From Mesostigma viride (lineage: Eukaryota > Streptophyta > Mesostigmatophyceae > Mesostigmatales > Mesostigmataceae): a DNA stretch of 64,000 nucleotides. Positions 44,174-56,100 of the stretch are shown here, piece by piece (position 1 is the stretch's first letter; each line of letters begins with the position of its first letter). The position numbers and the translations under genes were made by a program. A model generated the notes under the pieces. That model worked only from the letters and a program-made list of their open reading frames with translations. It did not search any database and had not been told where the DNA came from. Where the stretch lies: the NCBI GenBank assembly GCA_009746045.1, contig RPFO01000104.1:4782477-4846476 (forward strand), read 5' to 3'.

Positions 44174-47100
44174 ATGTCCGCAGCGCCCGAAGGTGTGCCT
44201 TCAAGTTCTAATGTGAAAAAGGAGAAGAAGTATTGCCCAACCAACGAAGACGCCTGCGGATTCGCAACCCGTGCTTCATTTTCGTGGGTACGTTTTTTAG
44301 AGAATGGCAGAATTTGAGATCTGGCAGCCAGGAATGCCGGAAATGCTGAACAAGATTTTTTTTTTCCCCCCGGATGGACATTATTTTCGCAATTTTGGAC
44401 TGTCCCTAATGATGGTTTTCCAGGTAGAAGTCTCGATAGAATGCCCGCAGTTATTATTGACGATCACTTAGCCCTACTTTTAGTCTATGCCTTATTCTTT
44501 ATCCTGGCACACTATATCTGTACGCAGGTTCGTCCTTTGATCCGGCATGCCGCCAAACACTCGCTGGATTTCGATGACCTCTGCTTGCTAAGGGACAGTT
44601 CCCAGGCCCAGGTCCTCGGCAACAAGCTGAGCAAGCTGTGGGAGAGACATGTGGCTGAGGTGAGCAAGGGGGAATACAAAGACACGCAACTCACGTGAAG
44701 TGGTAGCGCTCATTTCAGATCGCTATAGGACGTGATCACAAGAAAGCTTTTCGGATACAGACTCACTACTACTCACCACAACCACCCTTTACTTCAGGAC
44801 AGCCTTTCCCAGCCATCGCATCAAGTTCGGCTTGATTCAGCTTTATGTGTATGGGAAGTCGCTAGACTGAGACTCGGTATTATGGCTTGACAGTACCCTT
44901 GCTGCCAAACTGTTCAGTAACCTGCCCGTGCTTCCTGTCACATGAGTAATCAACAATTATTCTTAAATTGTCACGGGTATGAGTCAGCGACGCCGTTGAC
45001 ATTACAACAAAGTTTGCTTTGATATGTCCTCTATGGTATATCCAAGCACAGGGTGTCCAGCTTGCCTAGATTCTTTTGTGGCTTTCGCAGTCTCTGCATC
45101 CAGTCAAGTCAAATTGCTATTTGATTCCACTTCATTTCATTCCCTTCCATTTCATGTCTTGCCACCACTTCCATTTTCTGCTTGTATTATTACGCGGCTG
45201 GCGGTTCCTGTCATCGCTGCCATGCTGTGATTCCTCCATCCACAACAGCGCTTGCAAAGCGCCAAGGGTGGCAGGGCCAGCCAGAAGAGCGTCTCCCTGG
45301 GCTGGGTCCTTCTGCGAATGCAGCGGAGACCCCTTATCACGCTGGGCGTGATGATGCTGTTTGAGAGCATGCTGCGAATCTCGCAAGGCATCGTGCTCAG
45401 GAAGCTGGTATGTTGACCGCTCCTAATCACATCAAGTTAAAACGAAGGATAGACACCTAGTGGTATCATCTACTATCAGTCAAGCTGTTGGTGCCATCTG
45501 ACAGGTTGTGAGTAAACCTGTCCCGAGGCTGCTGTTGAAGGCCGTCTACTAGTTTGCAGGAGACGCTGTCCATAAATGCAACCAGCGTATGCAGATTGCA
45601 CCGGAAATCGTAGGCTGCCTGTTGCCTGTCAGGGTACCTGGATCGAGGCTCCAGTGGTGCTCTGCCACATGCCTGCGCACCTCTGATTCCACCATGTCGG
45701 AGAGTTTGACGCACAAAGCTCTAGTGGGGCTCGAAAGCTAGGCTTTTCGTTTCCCTGCAGAAGCCCATCTTCTCTGTACAGTATTCAGTTGCAAGTTTTG
45801 CTACTGAAAGCCGAGCAAATGTGGTACAACCGATTATAGGGGTTACAGAATAGAGATATTATGCCCAGGTCATGGACCCCGTTGCTTCCCCTCTCCCCCC
45901 ACAGGACACCATCGTTCCAATTCATGGTTAATTTTACTAGTTTGACTATGCATGCCAGCCAGCTTGGGCTTAAAGGGTGTCTTCGGCACAACAAGAATAC
46001 ACTTCGCACTCCAATGCTGCATATCCATAAGATGCGTGCATGTGCCAGGCTGTTGTAACCGCACTATTGATTAAGGAAGGGACGGTGTGCATGCCTTGGC
46101 TGTGTGGTGTTTGGTTTTCTTGCAGATTGACTATGTTAATGGCGTGGAGGAGAGCAGGGTCAAGGGATACATCTTTGCCGTCTTGATGGGTTTGATGGCA
46201 TTCAGGTTGGTTAATCCTAGTCATTGCTCGTTCCATACGGGTGATCCTGTGGCAGCAACATAACCACCTGCTTGTGATTACGGCTTGTTGCGTGCATTCT
46301 TGTTAGCTGAGTATCCTAAACAGCTCCTGGACTTCATCTCCTTCAGAGGAAGCAAAGGCCTCACTCGTTTGTTTTCGTGTATGTGTGGGGGGGGGGAGAA
46401 TGCCACTTTAACCTGTAAATGAGACCTACACTTTTCCCAAGTATCTTTGCTGAGACATCTTAAATAGGGTGCATTCTTTGAAGCTGTAGCTGTCCATCGG
46501 TTGCTTTCTCACCTATCTACTTACCATTCATGCTCCAACCTGCCTGCCCACCGACCCTCTTCCTCCCTCCCTCCCTCCCCCCCCCCCCTTGTAATCATGA
46601 TGGCATGCTTTACTACTTATCATGTGCTCTGGCACATACTTATTCATATGCAATCATGTGCTTATACTCGCACTGGCTCAACTTGCCATCGTTCTCATTG
46701 CCTTATGTCCGCTACTGGTGCTTTTTCAAACTCTCCCATGCTCCCCGAGGGACCGTAGCACTTGGACACGCGATCATGTCCCCCACAAGGGTCACCCTTT
46801 GGAAATCTACCATTCGTGCACCAGTTCCTGCTAATGATTTTTCAGGTAGTCGGTGCCGTTTGGCTTTGCTATCATTATTGACCAATGGCATCTAACCTGA
46901 ACCTCTTGCGGCAACTATTCTCTAGCCATTTGTGATGTGTTTCCAATTGTGATGTGGAAGAACAGACCGCTAAATCCTCGGGTTCAGATGTGCAGAATAT
47001 CTCTCTCCCGGCGTTCTGTTTGCCGGAGCGCCCCGGTTTGTGGGGCATACTGGCGATACTGCACATGCCCGCTGTACCTCTGCCTAAGTGACTGTTTTCG

Positions 47101-50100
47101 GAGGCTTTCTTTCGTTTGTCAAAGGCTATCTGGTGTTTTTCCGCAAGCACCCGGCAAATATTATGGAGTGGCCCGACCTCTGCCCTCAACCGGCCTCTGT
47201 CTGGCTATGTCCTGCCAATCCCGGACTCGTAATCATGGTATGGTGTTTATGGCTGGACAGCCTGCCTTGTTATACAGGTGGTGTGATGCAAAGCATGTCA
47301 TCACCTGAGCTGGGCATCACCTCAGTTGCCATGCACCCTGCAGTGCCTTGCTTTCGCATTGCAACGCACCCACTCCTTGGTCTATACTTACAAGGCTGCT
47401 GTCTGCAGTGCCCTATCCAAAGCTTTGGGATGAGGTTCATTGTGGCAATATCCTTCATGCGCCTACTGCTGCAGCTTATTGACCATGTTTGCATGCACGG
47501 TTTCTTGCCGACCAATCCCTTTGACTGAGCTTTCTTCTTGCTTGGACCATCGTTCCGCCGCGCAGTTTCGCGTTTCAGCACCACATTGCGTTCTTTGCAG
47601 CCATGACGGCTGGGATGCGCTGCCGCGTGGCTGCCATGGCTGAAGGTGATGCATGGGAGTAATGTTTTTATGGAATAACAACCAGGACGTACAGGGCATG
47701 ACTGTGCCATCTGCTCTGCCTGGATACTTGTGATAGCTCCCTTGCACAAACACCTTGCACAACAGCCTTTCCTTCCCATTTCTTCATGTCTACAATCTGT
47801 CTTTCTCGTTTGGCATTTTCCCTCCGTTTTCTTCACTCTGTAGCTCCAGGGATTGACATCATTTGTATGCTAAAGCTTGTCTACTGGGAAGGCACGATTT
47901 GCTGCTGTATGTTTGCACGTGGTGGCATTGCATATCTATATCGTGCATATATGTCCCTGCGTTAGAAACACGAAAGGCTGGTGGGATTCTCTCGCAAGAG
48001 ATTCTGCCCCAACGGGTAGCCTCAGCCTTACCTTGCCACTAGCGATAGCCTCACTGCATGTGCGTAAGGTGCAATAACAAGCCGTGCTCCAAGGGCAGAG
48101 CCCTGCATTGGTTTTCCACCACCGATATCAGCTCACCTTCAACAGGTTTAAATTTGGATCCGAACAGGTTAGTTGATATATTGATCCAAACAGGTTGTGG
48201 TCGAAGGGCGTATTCTACCCATGGTTGGTTCACCTTCGCAGTAAATGTTCCATTGACAGACTTCGCCGATCTTTCACCGATTGGTTAGGATACAGATCAT
48301 TTTGCCCGCAAGCCTGCGCAGGCACCTTATTGTCGCTCTGTTTGGCTTTCTACCCTGGTGCATTCTATCCTACTGACCTTGGAATATCCCACCCTCCGAG
48401 CGCGCAGTTCACCGCAAGCTGCTGCGGCTGAGCGCATCCGGCTTGGCGGGCACCACGTCCGGCCAGTGCGTGAACTTGGTGTCCACCGATGTGAGGCGGT
48501 TCGACGAGCTGTTACTCTACATCCACTACATCTGGGTGGTGAGTCTATTTCTTCCAAAACAACGCTGGGCTTGTGTTGCCAAGATATACAAAAAGATCCC
48601 GGGTTGCCACCGTTAATGACTGTCCATCAGCAGAAACAAACTTCCCCCTGTATGGAATACGCTGCTTCTCCCAAGAAAGGGATCGATTTCCCTGCAAGGT
48701 CCCTTGTCTCAGCGACCTCATTTCTCCGCAGGAGAAGTCCACAGCCTTCGCTTTGTTCAGGGTACTTTGTATGCTGGGTGGTGTGCTTGCATGGACATTG
48801 TCTGTCCACGCAGGTCTGGTCCACCTCCAATGTATTGTTTCTGACGGTCAGCCTCTTCTTGCAGCCTCATGCATATGCCAGACTCCGTGTCCAGCTACCA
48901 AGTCTGGGGTCTCCAATGTCCCAGTTATCCAGTTAGCCAAACCTAGATGCAACCTGCTACGTCGCGTACACTTTGGGTGGAGGAGAGAGAAGGCATCAGC
49001 TTAGATAGCGCGTTCACCTCGGTACAGCTTGACCCTTTCGAAATTATAAGCTTGGAGCCAGTCCCACGAGAGCGTTAACCTAGGTGGTGGCAACACTATA
49101 AGGTGATTCTATGTCACCCTGATGGCTGGTAAGAAGCCTCTCATTGGCCCCGGACTGACACCTTGGTGAGAAATGATCGTGTTCTCTCCGGTCATGTGCC
49201 GCCAGGCGCCCCTGGAGCTCATCGTGGTCACCTGCCTGGTGGGTGCCCAGCTGGGCTGGCAGCCGGCACTGGCGGGGGCCTGCTGCCTTGTGGCGCTCAT
49301 GCCGCTGCAGGTACGTGTTACTACCCGCACCTTTTTATATTGATGCTCATTTATGTAACCAAGCACAGGCCTCCATTGCAGCCTTAAGTTGTCTCATAAC
49401 ACTGCGCTCATCCCGCTGCAGGTACGTCCACATCAACATGTGGATAAGTTCATCAAGCAGATCCTTTGTGTGGGAGTGCCCGCAAGTTGCACTAGGACTA
49501 CGAAATGAATTTTGTGAGGACATACGCGAAGTGGAATAGTGGAATAGTGGAATAGTGGAATAGTGGAATAGTGGAATAGTGGAATAGTGGGGCAGTGGGG
49601 CACCCACGCAACTGCACGCTAACTACGGCCGGCTTGTTAGTGTCTATGGTCCCAGTATGCTTATGTGGTCTCTTTTGTACGATGTTTTCCTGGCGGTGTA
49701 TCATTGAGAATTCATGGTGGTGTATCGCTTAGTTTTCCTGGCCAGGAATGCCCATGCATGCTTCCACGCCTTTTCCAGGGGGCATTTGGGCGCCTATTCG
49801 CCAAGTACCGCGTGGCTACTGTCAAGTTCACTGACAAGCGCGTGAAGACCATCGGCGAGGTGAGCACCTTGCAGCATGCTGTGCACTGCCTGCCGGTTCT
49901 CTGGCTTGGTGGGATAATCTAAACAGTTAGGCAGTGAATGGGTCTTAACACTTGCATGATGGGCCATACTAGCCACGGACTTGTTGTTTGCTACCTGTTT
50001 TTTTCTCTCTAACAATCAAAGGGGCTTTTTTCCAAGTAACTTGACCAGCCAGGCCATTAGCTATAGCACGGGATGGCCACAGTGCGGCGTTTTTGAGCTG

Positions 50101-53100
50101 TCCGTCACTGGGCCATCCGCTAGTAAGGATGCAATGCTCAGTCTGGTATGCTGTGCACACTTTGCCTGCAAACACCAAGCTTCTCCTTGGGTGTTGTGGT
50201 TCTGCTAATTAACTATTACGGCTCCCTGTGCCCTGTTGCGTCCAGCGTTGGTGCTATGAATGGCCTTGGGCACAAGCAGCAGAAATTGTGCACTCAAGGT
50301 ATTACTCACTAGTAAACTAGCTCAGTAGTAAACTGTCACAGCATGTAGAAAAATGCACGCTTGGATACTGCATGGTGGCTAAACAGATCATTGGGCAGGA
50401 CATACACGCCACGGTGCTGTACGTTGTATGCATTGTGCAAGCTCCATCCACTCTGCATTGCCTGTCCCTCCCAGAATTGTTTTTCTTTTGGCAACATCCA
50501 AGAGGACTGCTCACCCTACCCTACCCCACCCCACCCCACTCCACCCAGCCACACCACTCCACTCCACAAGGCACGCCAGCACATCAGACACAGCATGCCA
50601 TGGAGGCCATCTTTGTTACACGGGCAGCAGGATGATACTTCTTGTGAACCTGTGATGGGGCCCTTAGATGCCATGCACCACTGATCAATAACCATAAAAC
50701 AAACCATTCACTTATTACAGTCTAACTGATCCCGGCGCCTGTGTATGGAACGCCTCTCGTGCAGATCCTACAAGGCATGCTCGGCGTTAAGATGTTTGGC
50801 TGGGAGATGGTCTTCACCAACAGCGTCTCCGAGGTCCGCGCCGGAGAGAGGCGAAGGTACGGAAACAGGATACCGCGAGGCATAGAATGTAGCAGACTTT
50901 CTAATGACATGTAGGTTCCTTGAGCAGCTAGATTACCGCTACAGTATGGCTGCTGTATGGCTTCGCAAGGCAACCCATCAGGTGGCTGTATTCTGATGGT
51001 ATGCTGGCCACGGAACTTGGTTTTCAAGTCGTGGACTTACTCATGGTAATCGCCTGCCAAGCCCAGGCAGGGCCGTACGCGAGACAGCGACAGCTGTTCG
51101 TACATGCTTGCATGACAAATGACCTCCCCTTAGGGGGGGGTTATAGGTGTGGCACGTGTCCACCTTCCGTGTGATGACCTGGGGCCTTACTGTGACGGTG
51201 TTGTTGTTGTGATGTAGTGGCATGTCTCACTATGGCATTCAAAGAGGTTGCATTTGGTGCGCGACAGCTTTGCTAGGCAACCTCTTTTCGGACTCTTTTC
51301 ACATTACATAGCATTGGCCTGGTGCCATACAGCGTTGACTATGGCGTTATGTATCCTATGGTGTTGCATGATTGTTCCATTATAATACTCTATACTATTA
51401 TATACTGTGTGCGTACTGTTATTTACTAGTACACACACACTATACGACACTCCCCCACCAAAGTTTCCGCCCCACGCACCCATGATGTATCCTATATTTG
51501 TGCCCCCCCCGTGCGCAGCGTGGAGAAGGCGGCCACCGTGCGCGCGTTCAACGAGGCCTTCTTCTTTGTGAGCCAGCTGCTCATGTCGCTGGTCACGTTC
51601 GGCACGCTGGTGGCCATCGGGGAGCAGCTCACGCCGGCCAAGCTCTTCTTCACGCTCGCGCTGTTCTCTGTGAGTGGGGGAGGCTAGAGGAAGGGCTAGA
51701 ATGAGGGGAAATTAGGTGCAAGGAAAATAAGCAGGGAAAGGCGACTAGGAAGGAGGGGAAGGAGATAGGAGGGAAAGTCACTAGGAAGCAACTGTAAGGA
51801 AAACCGTTTTCTCGCGGATATTCTACTTATGGATTTTCGATGGACTTGCCTTCTTCAATGAGCCGTTGCATGACAGTTTGCTGATAGTGTTTATGTGTCA
51901 TGGGGCACTGATGGGTGTAATACCATTTGCTGGACTTCATCATCAACAGAAAATTGCGTTTCGAGCGAGTTTCACTTGCAATAGAGTGTCTGCATCCATA
52001 CTACCTTGGCATGCTGTATAATTAACGGTTGCTTTCTAGGAATGGAGATGCGCGGCGATCTCACCACATCCATGGCTTGTCATGCCATGGAAACGCATGA
52101 ACCTCAAACCATCTAGAACAATAGAAGTATGAGTGAATAGCATTTTGCAGGTATGATGCTGCCCCAGGTTACGACTACATTCGTTGCAGGGCAACCGTGG
52201 TTACAAGTTCACTATCGCAGCTGAATATCACATGCAGTGGGGCGATATGGAACCAAGCCAGCTGTGATATGGAACCAAGCCAGCTGTGATATGGAGAACT
52301 ATGGATGCCATGTCTTACTCTGGTGTCCAGCTTCTCTTCGGTAGGTATAGTTGCGATGTGAGTTGTGACCGTAGTTACTTAACCCCATGCATGGCAAGGC
52401 CCTGTGCTTGCTTCTACTTCTGCCAGCTGCCGCGGCTCTCCATGGGCTCCTTCTTCCCGGTCGCCATTGAGAAGATTTCCGAGGCCTACGTCACGTGCTC
52501 ACGCCTGCAGCGATTTCTGCTTGTAAGCGTCCCTGATCTGATGCAAGTCATTGCATGACCGGTTATGCGGCAGCACAGGAATGGGATGTAGTCTTGCCTG
52601 CTCGCTTGATATTCGTATCACATTACAATTAGTAAGGTCGAATCCTCCCAGTTGACTTGAAGGATATGCTGCTTTCCGCTGGGGCATGCCTGGCACTCTG
52701 CACTCCCTGGCAAAGGCTTTTTTGGAAGTTTTGTTCCTTCTTTTTCTTATGTAAAGCTTACTGGGAACAGGATTCTGATCTACTTTTTTACTTGCACTCC
52801 TACTTTCCCCTTCCCACTTTTCCTACGTACCCTCCCATTTTGTCCGTCCGCCGATGCATCATGCACAAAACCAGGAAACCGAGGACCTAGCCTCATATGG
52901 GTAGCCTCACGAACTAATTGGGCATGATGCAGACGATATTTGTAACTTTCGTGTAAATTTTTTTAGGGAGATCAGCATAGTACTCCGTGGCATGCCCATG
53001 CGCATGACACGCAAGTACTTATGAACTAATCCCTTAATGTTCTAGATGTCATTTCCCAATTGTTGCGTTCAGCTGGAGGAGGCTACCGGCGTCTCCCATC

Positions 53101-56100
53101 CAGGCATGGAGCCTATCTCTGGCTCCGCATCACAGGACTCAACCAAAGCGGCCTTGACGAACACAAGCAGCATCACTGCAGAGCCCACTCAGTGCAGCAA
53201 CGGCGGTGCAGCTGTATGCGCCCCCCCCAGTGCAGACACCTGTCAAACCACTCCCGAGTCTGAGCGCGAGTCTAACCATGAATCTAACCATGAGTCTAAG
53301 CACGAGTCTAAGCACGAGTCTAACCACGAGTCTAACCACCCAGTAGAGCAGATTCCATCGCCCCCTGGGCCAGCCACAGGGGAACCAGCGTCAGCATGCC
53401 AGGTGGCGGCACCAGATGACACTCAAGGTTATATCGTTGTTGGGCCCCCACCGGCTGGGCTGCCCATTCATGCTCTGGTGGGGGGAAATGGTTCGTCCCA
53501 CTCCCATGTGATGACGGAGCATTCCTACCATCCTGCACTGGCAGTTTGCGTGCTTCAAGTTCAAGGGGACAGCTACCTCCCGGAAGCCTCCCCCTTGCCC
53601 ACTTCTTCTATGGGCAGCCTTCCACGCGTGGAGATGACGGATGCCAGCTTCAGTTGGGGAAACATACAAGGTAGGCCATGGTGAGATGGCCCTGGCAGGA
53701 ACTCCAGCTCTTTGGATGAGTTACTGTTACGTGTGCCATGTCGCTGGATGTGGGTCCAATAATGGATGTAATTATGGCTGGACAGGTGTTGTTTGTAGAG
53801 CTATGGCTGTGTTAGTTCACTTCAAACAGTATGTTCCCTGATTCACCTGTGGCGATTGCTGTATCACATGATCTATGCCCACTTTTGACACTTGAAACAG
53901 AAGGTCAAAACTGGTAACTCAAAGGCATTTGGTAAGGCATTTTCATTAGCTATAGGATTTGTGTGGGGTGTAGTTGGCCCCTCGCATGTTTCCTGCCAAT
54001 ATGTGCTGGTTTCTCGTCCATCCGTGAGGCCATGAAGCTAGTTCCATTCCAGGTTGCAAACATATTGGGCTCCATACTCGTTCATGGCATGCAGTATTAG
54101 GCATCGAAAGGGTAGTTTACATGGCATGCTTGCTGTGGTCACCGGGCTTTCATCTGAAAGGAGGAAAAGCTTCTTGAATTTGTTGATAATAGCTGCTTTA
54201 ATCAAGGGCTTCGATGATTCCTCATGCTTTCCTCATGCCTTGTAAACCTGTCGTCGCCCTATGCATCTGGTATAGCTGTTTGCTTTACTCACTTACTACA
54301 CGTTTTGCCATGTTTTGCCACTGGACCAGATGGCAATAAGGGACCCCATCACCTGAGAGGGATCACCTGCAACGTCCAGGATCGTCAGCTCCTCGCCGTT
54401 ATTGGAAAGGTAGGGGATGCATGGATGCAACGGCGTTGAGGTCGGAGCTGCAGCAGGATTGTTTCTTAGCGATGTGACTACCTTAAGCCTTGTGTGACAC
54501 ACCATTGATTGTGGGGCCTGACAGGTTTTGGTTTTTGCCATGAGGCCTGAGGCGGGCTTGTAACCCAAAGATTCTGCACTACAACTTTGCTTGCAAACAC
54601 CCGCATAGATCCGTTTCCCAAAGCAGGAAACACGGAGGATAAGAGCTCTGTGGCAATCTTATCTTGTAGGCACATACTATTAGAGGTGCTGAAGCAGAGA
54701 ACCAAAGTCTTACCGTCTACAGCTCAACAATTACCGTAATTAACTGTGACATTGGTGTTAAAATTTTCACAGTTGGGTTCGTTCACTGTCAGGTTCCTGT
54801 CAGACAGTGTATGGCAATAGAGCTATGCTGTTGCTGTTTTGGTAGCTCAATGGAAGCTTCTACAAAGCAAGCTTGGGCATCGTCCATTGGAACATCCTAC
54901 GTTTACCCCACTTTAAAAAACGGATCATATCTTACAGTTTTCGTGTTTCTGTGCTTCCTGCCTTTCTCGAATAATGTTTTCTGGATACAGGTTGGGAGCG
55001 GCAAATCTTCCCTTCTGGGGGCCATTCTGGGTGAAATGCACCTCAAGCATGGGTCCTTTAATGTCCACGGCCGGCTGTCCTATGTGGCGCAGCAGGTAAG
55101 ATTACGTGTTTGCCCTGTGCAAATCTTTTGGTCGGCCCCCCAGGTGCACACAGCTGCTATTGACTACCTATGGTGTCAGCTGTCAGCAGGTGAACATTCA
55201 TTGCTGCTGGATTGCTATTAGCACTTATCAGTAACAAGTATCGCTGGCTAAGAAGCCATTTTTTTCTGTCGGTTGATCATCTTAACATTTCAGACATAAA
55301 AGTTTATTGGGGGGGGGGGGCATGCAGCCCACTGTATGCAGCATGCATCTTCGATTTTAGAAATTGCAAATCCTACTATGCTATTCCGACAGAAATACTC
55401 ATAAAGCCTTGACCTAGACGTGGAATCTCTTTCTCAGCGACCTACTATAGGTACTGTGGTCGACAGCAATAATCCAGCTCAGGAGAATTGGAGGTTGCTG
55501 CGAGTTCAACGCGGGTTGCATGCAAATGGTCATTACAGCAGATGACCACTATCATTATACAAAATGCTGCACATCTCGCTGACGTGTCCATCCACTGTGT
55601 TTGTTTGCTGTGCTTATCTTCTCCTGCGATGGCTATCCTTCGTCGCATGGGGCCATTCCAGCCCTTCATCATGGCAGGTGAGAGGTTTAGCCTGCGCTGG
55701 CTGTGCATTTACGACTGCCTTGGACAATAGAATGGAGTGGCTCATTGCAGGGTGGGGTTGAGTGGGGGAACATACTGGATTTGCTCAACATGATCTATTA
55801 ACGCATAGGGTGGGGTTGAGTGGGGGAACATACTGGATTTGCTCAACATGATCTATTAACGCATAGGGTGGGGTCGAGTGGGGGAACATACTGGATTTGC
55901 TCAACATGATCTATTAACGCATAGGGTGGGGTTGAGTGGGGGAACATACTGGATTTGCTCAACATGATCTATTAACGCATAGGGTGGGGTCGAGTGGGGG
56001 AACATACTGGATTTGCTCAACATGATCTATTAACGCATAGGGTGGGGTTGAGTGGGGGAACATACTGGATTTGCTCAACATGATCTATTAACGCATAGGG

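Noticed and set aside
44441..44527. ORF extension upstream of ABC exon 2 that looks like a membrane helix
   Set aside because: The segment ends in a good acceptor (TGTACGCAG), and joining 44287 to 44528 restores the ABCC pattern FSWVRPLI.
55144..55190. Alternative exon between ABC exons 14 and 16
   Set aside because: The phase fits, but the protein would be [16 protein letters not shown], which breaks the conserved spacing before SVREN; the 16-nt exon at 55662 fits better.
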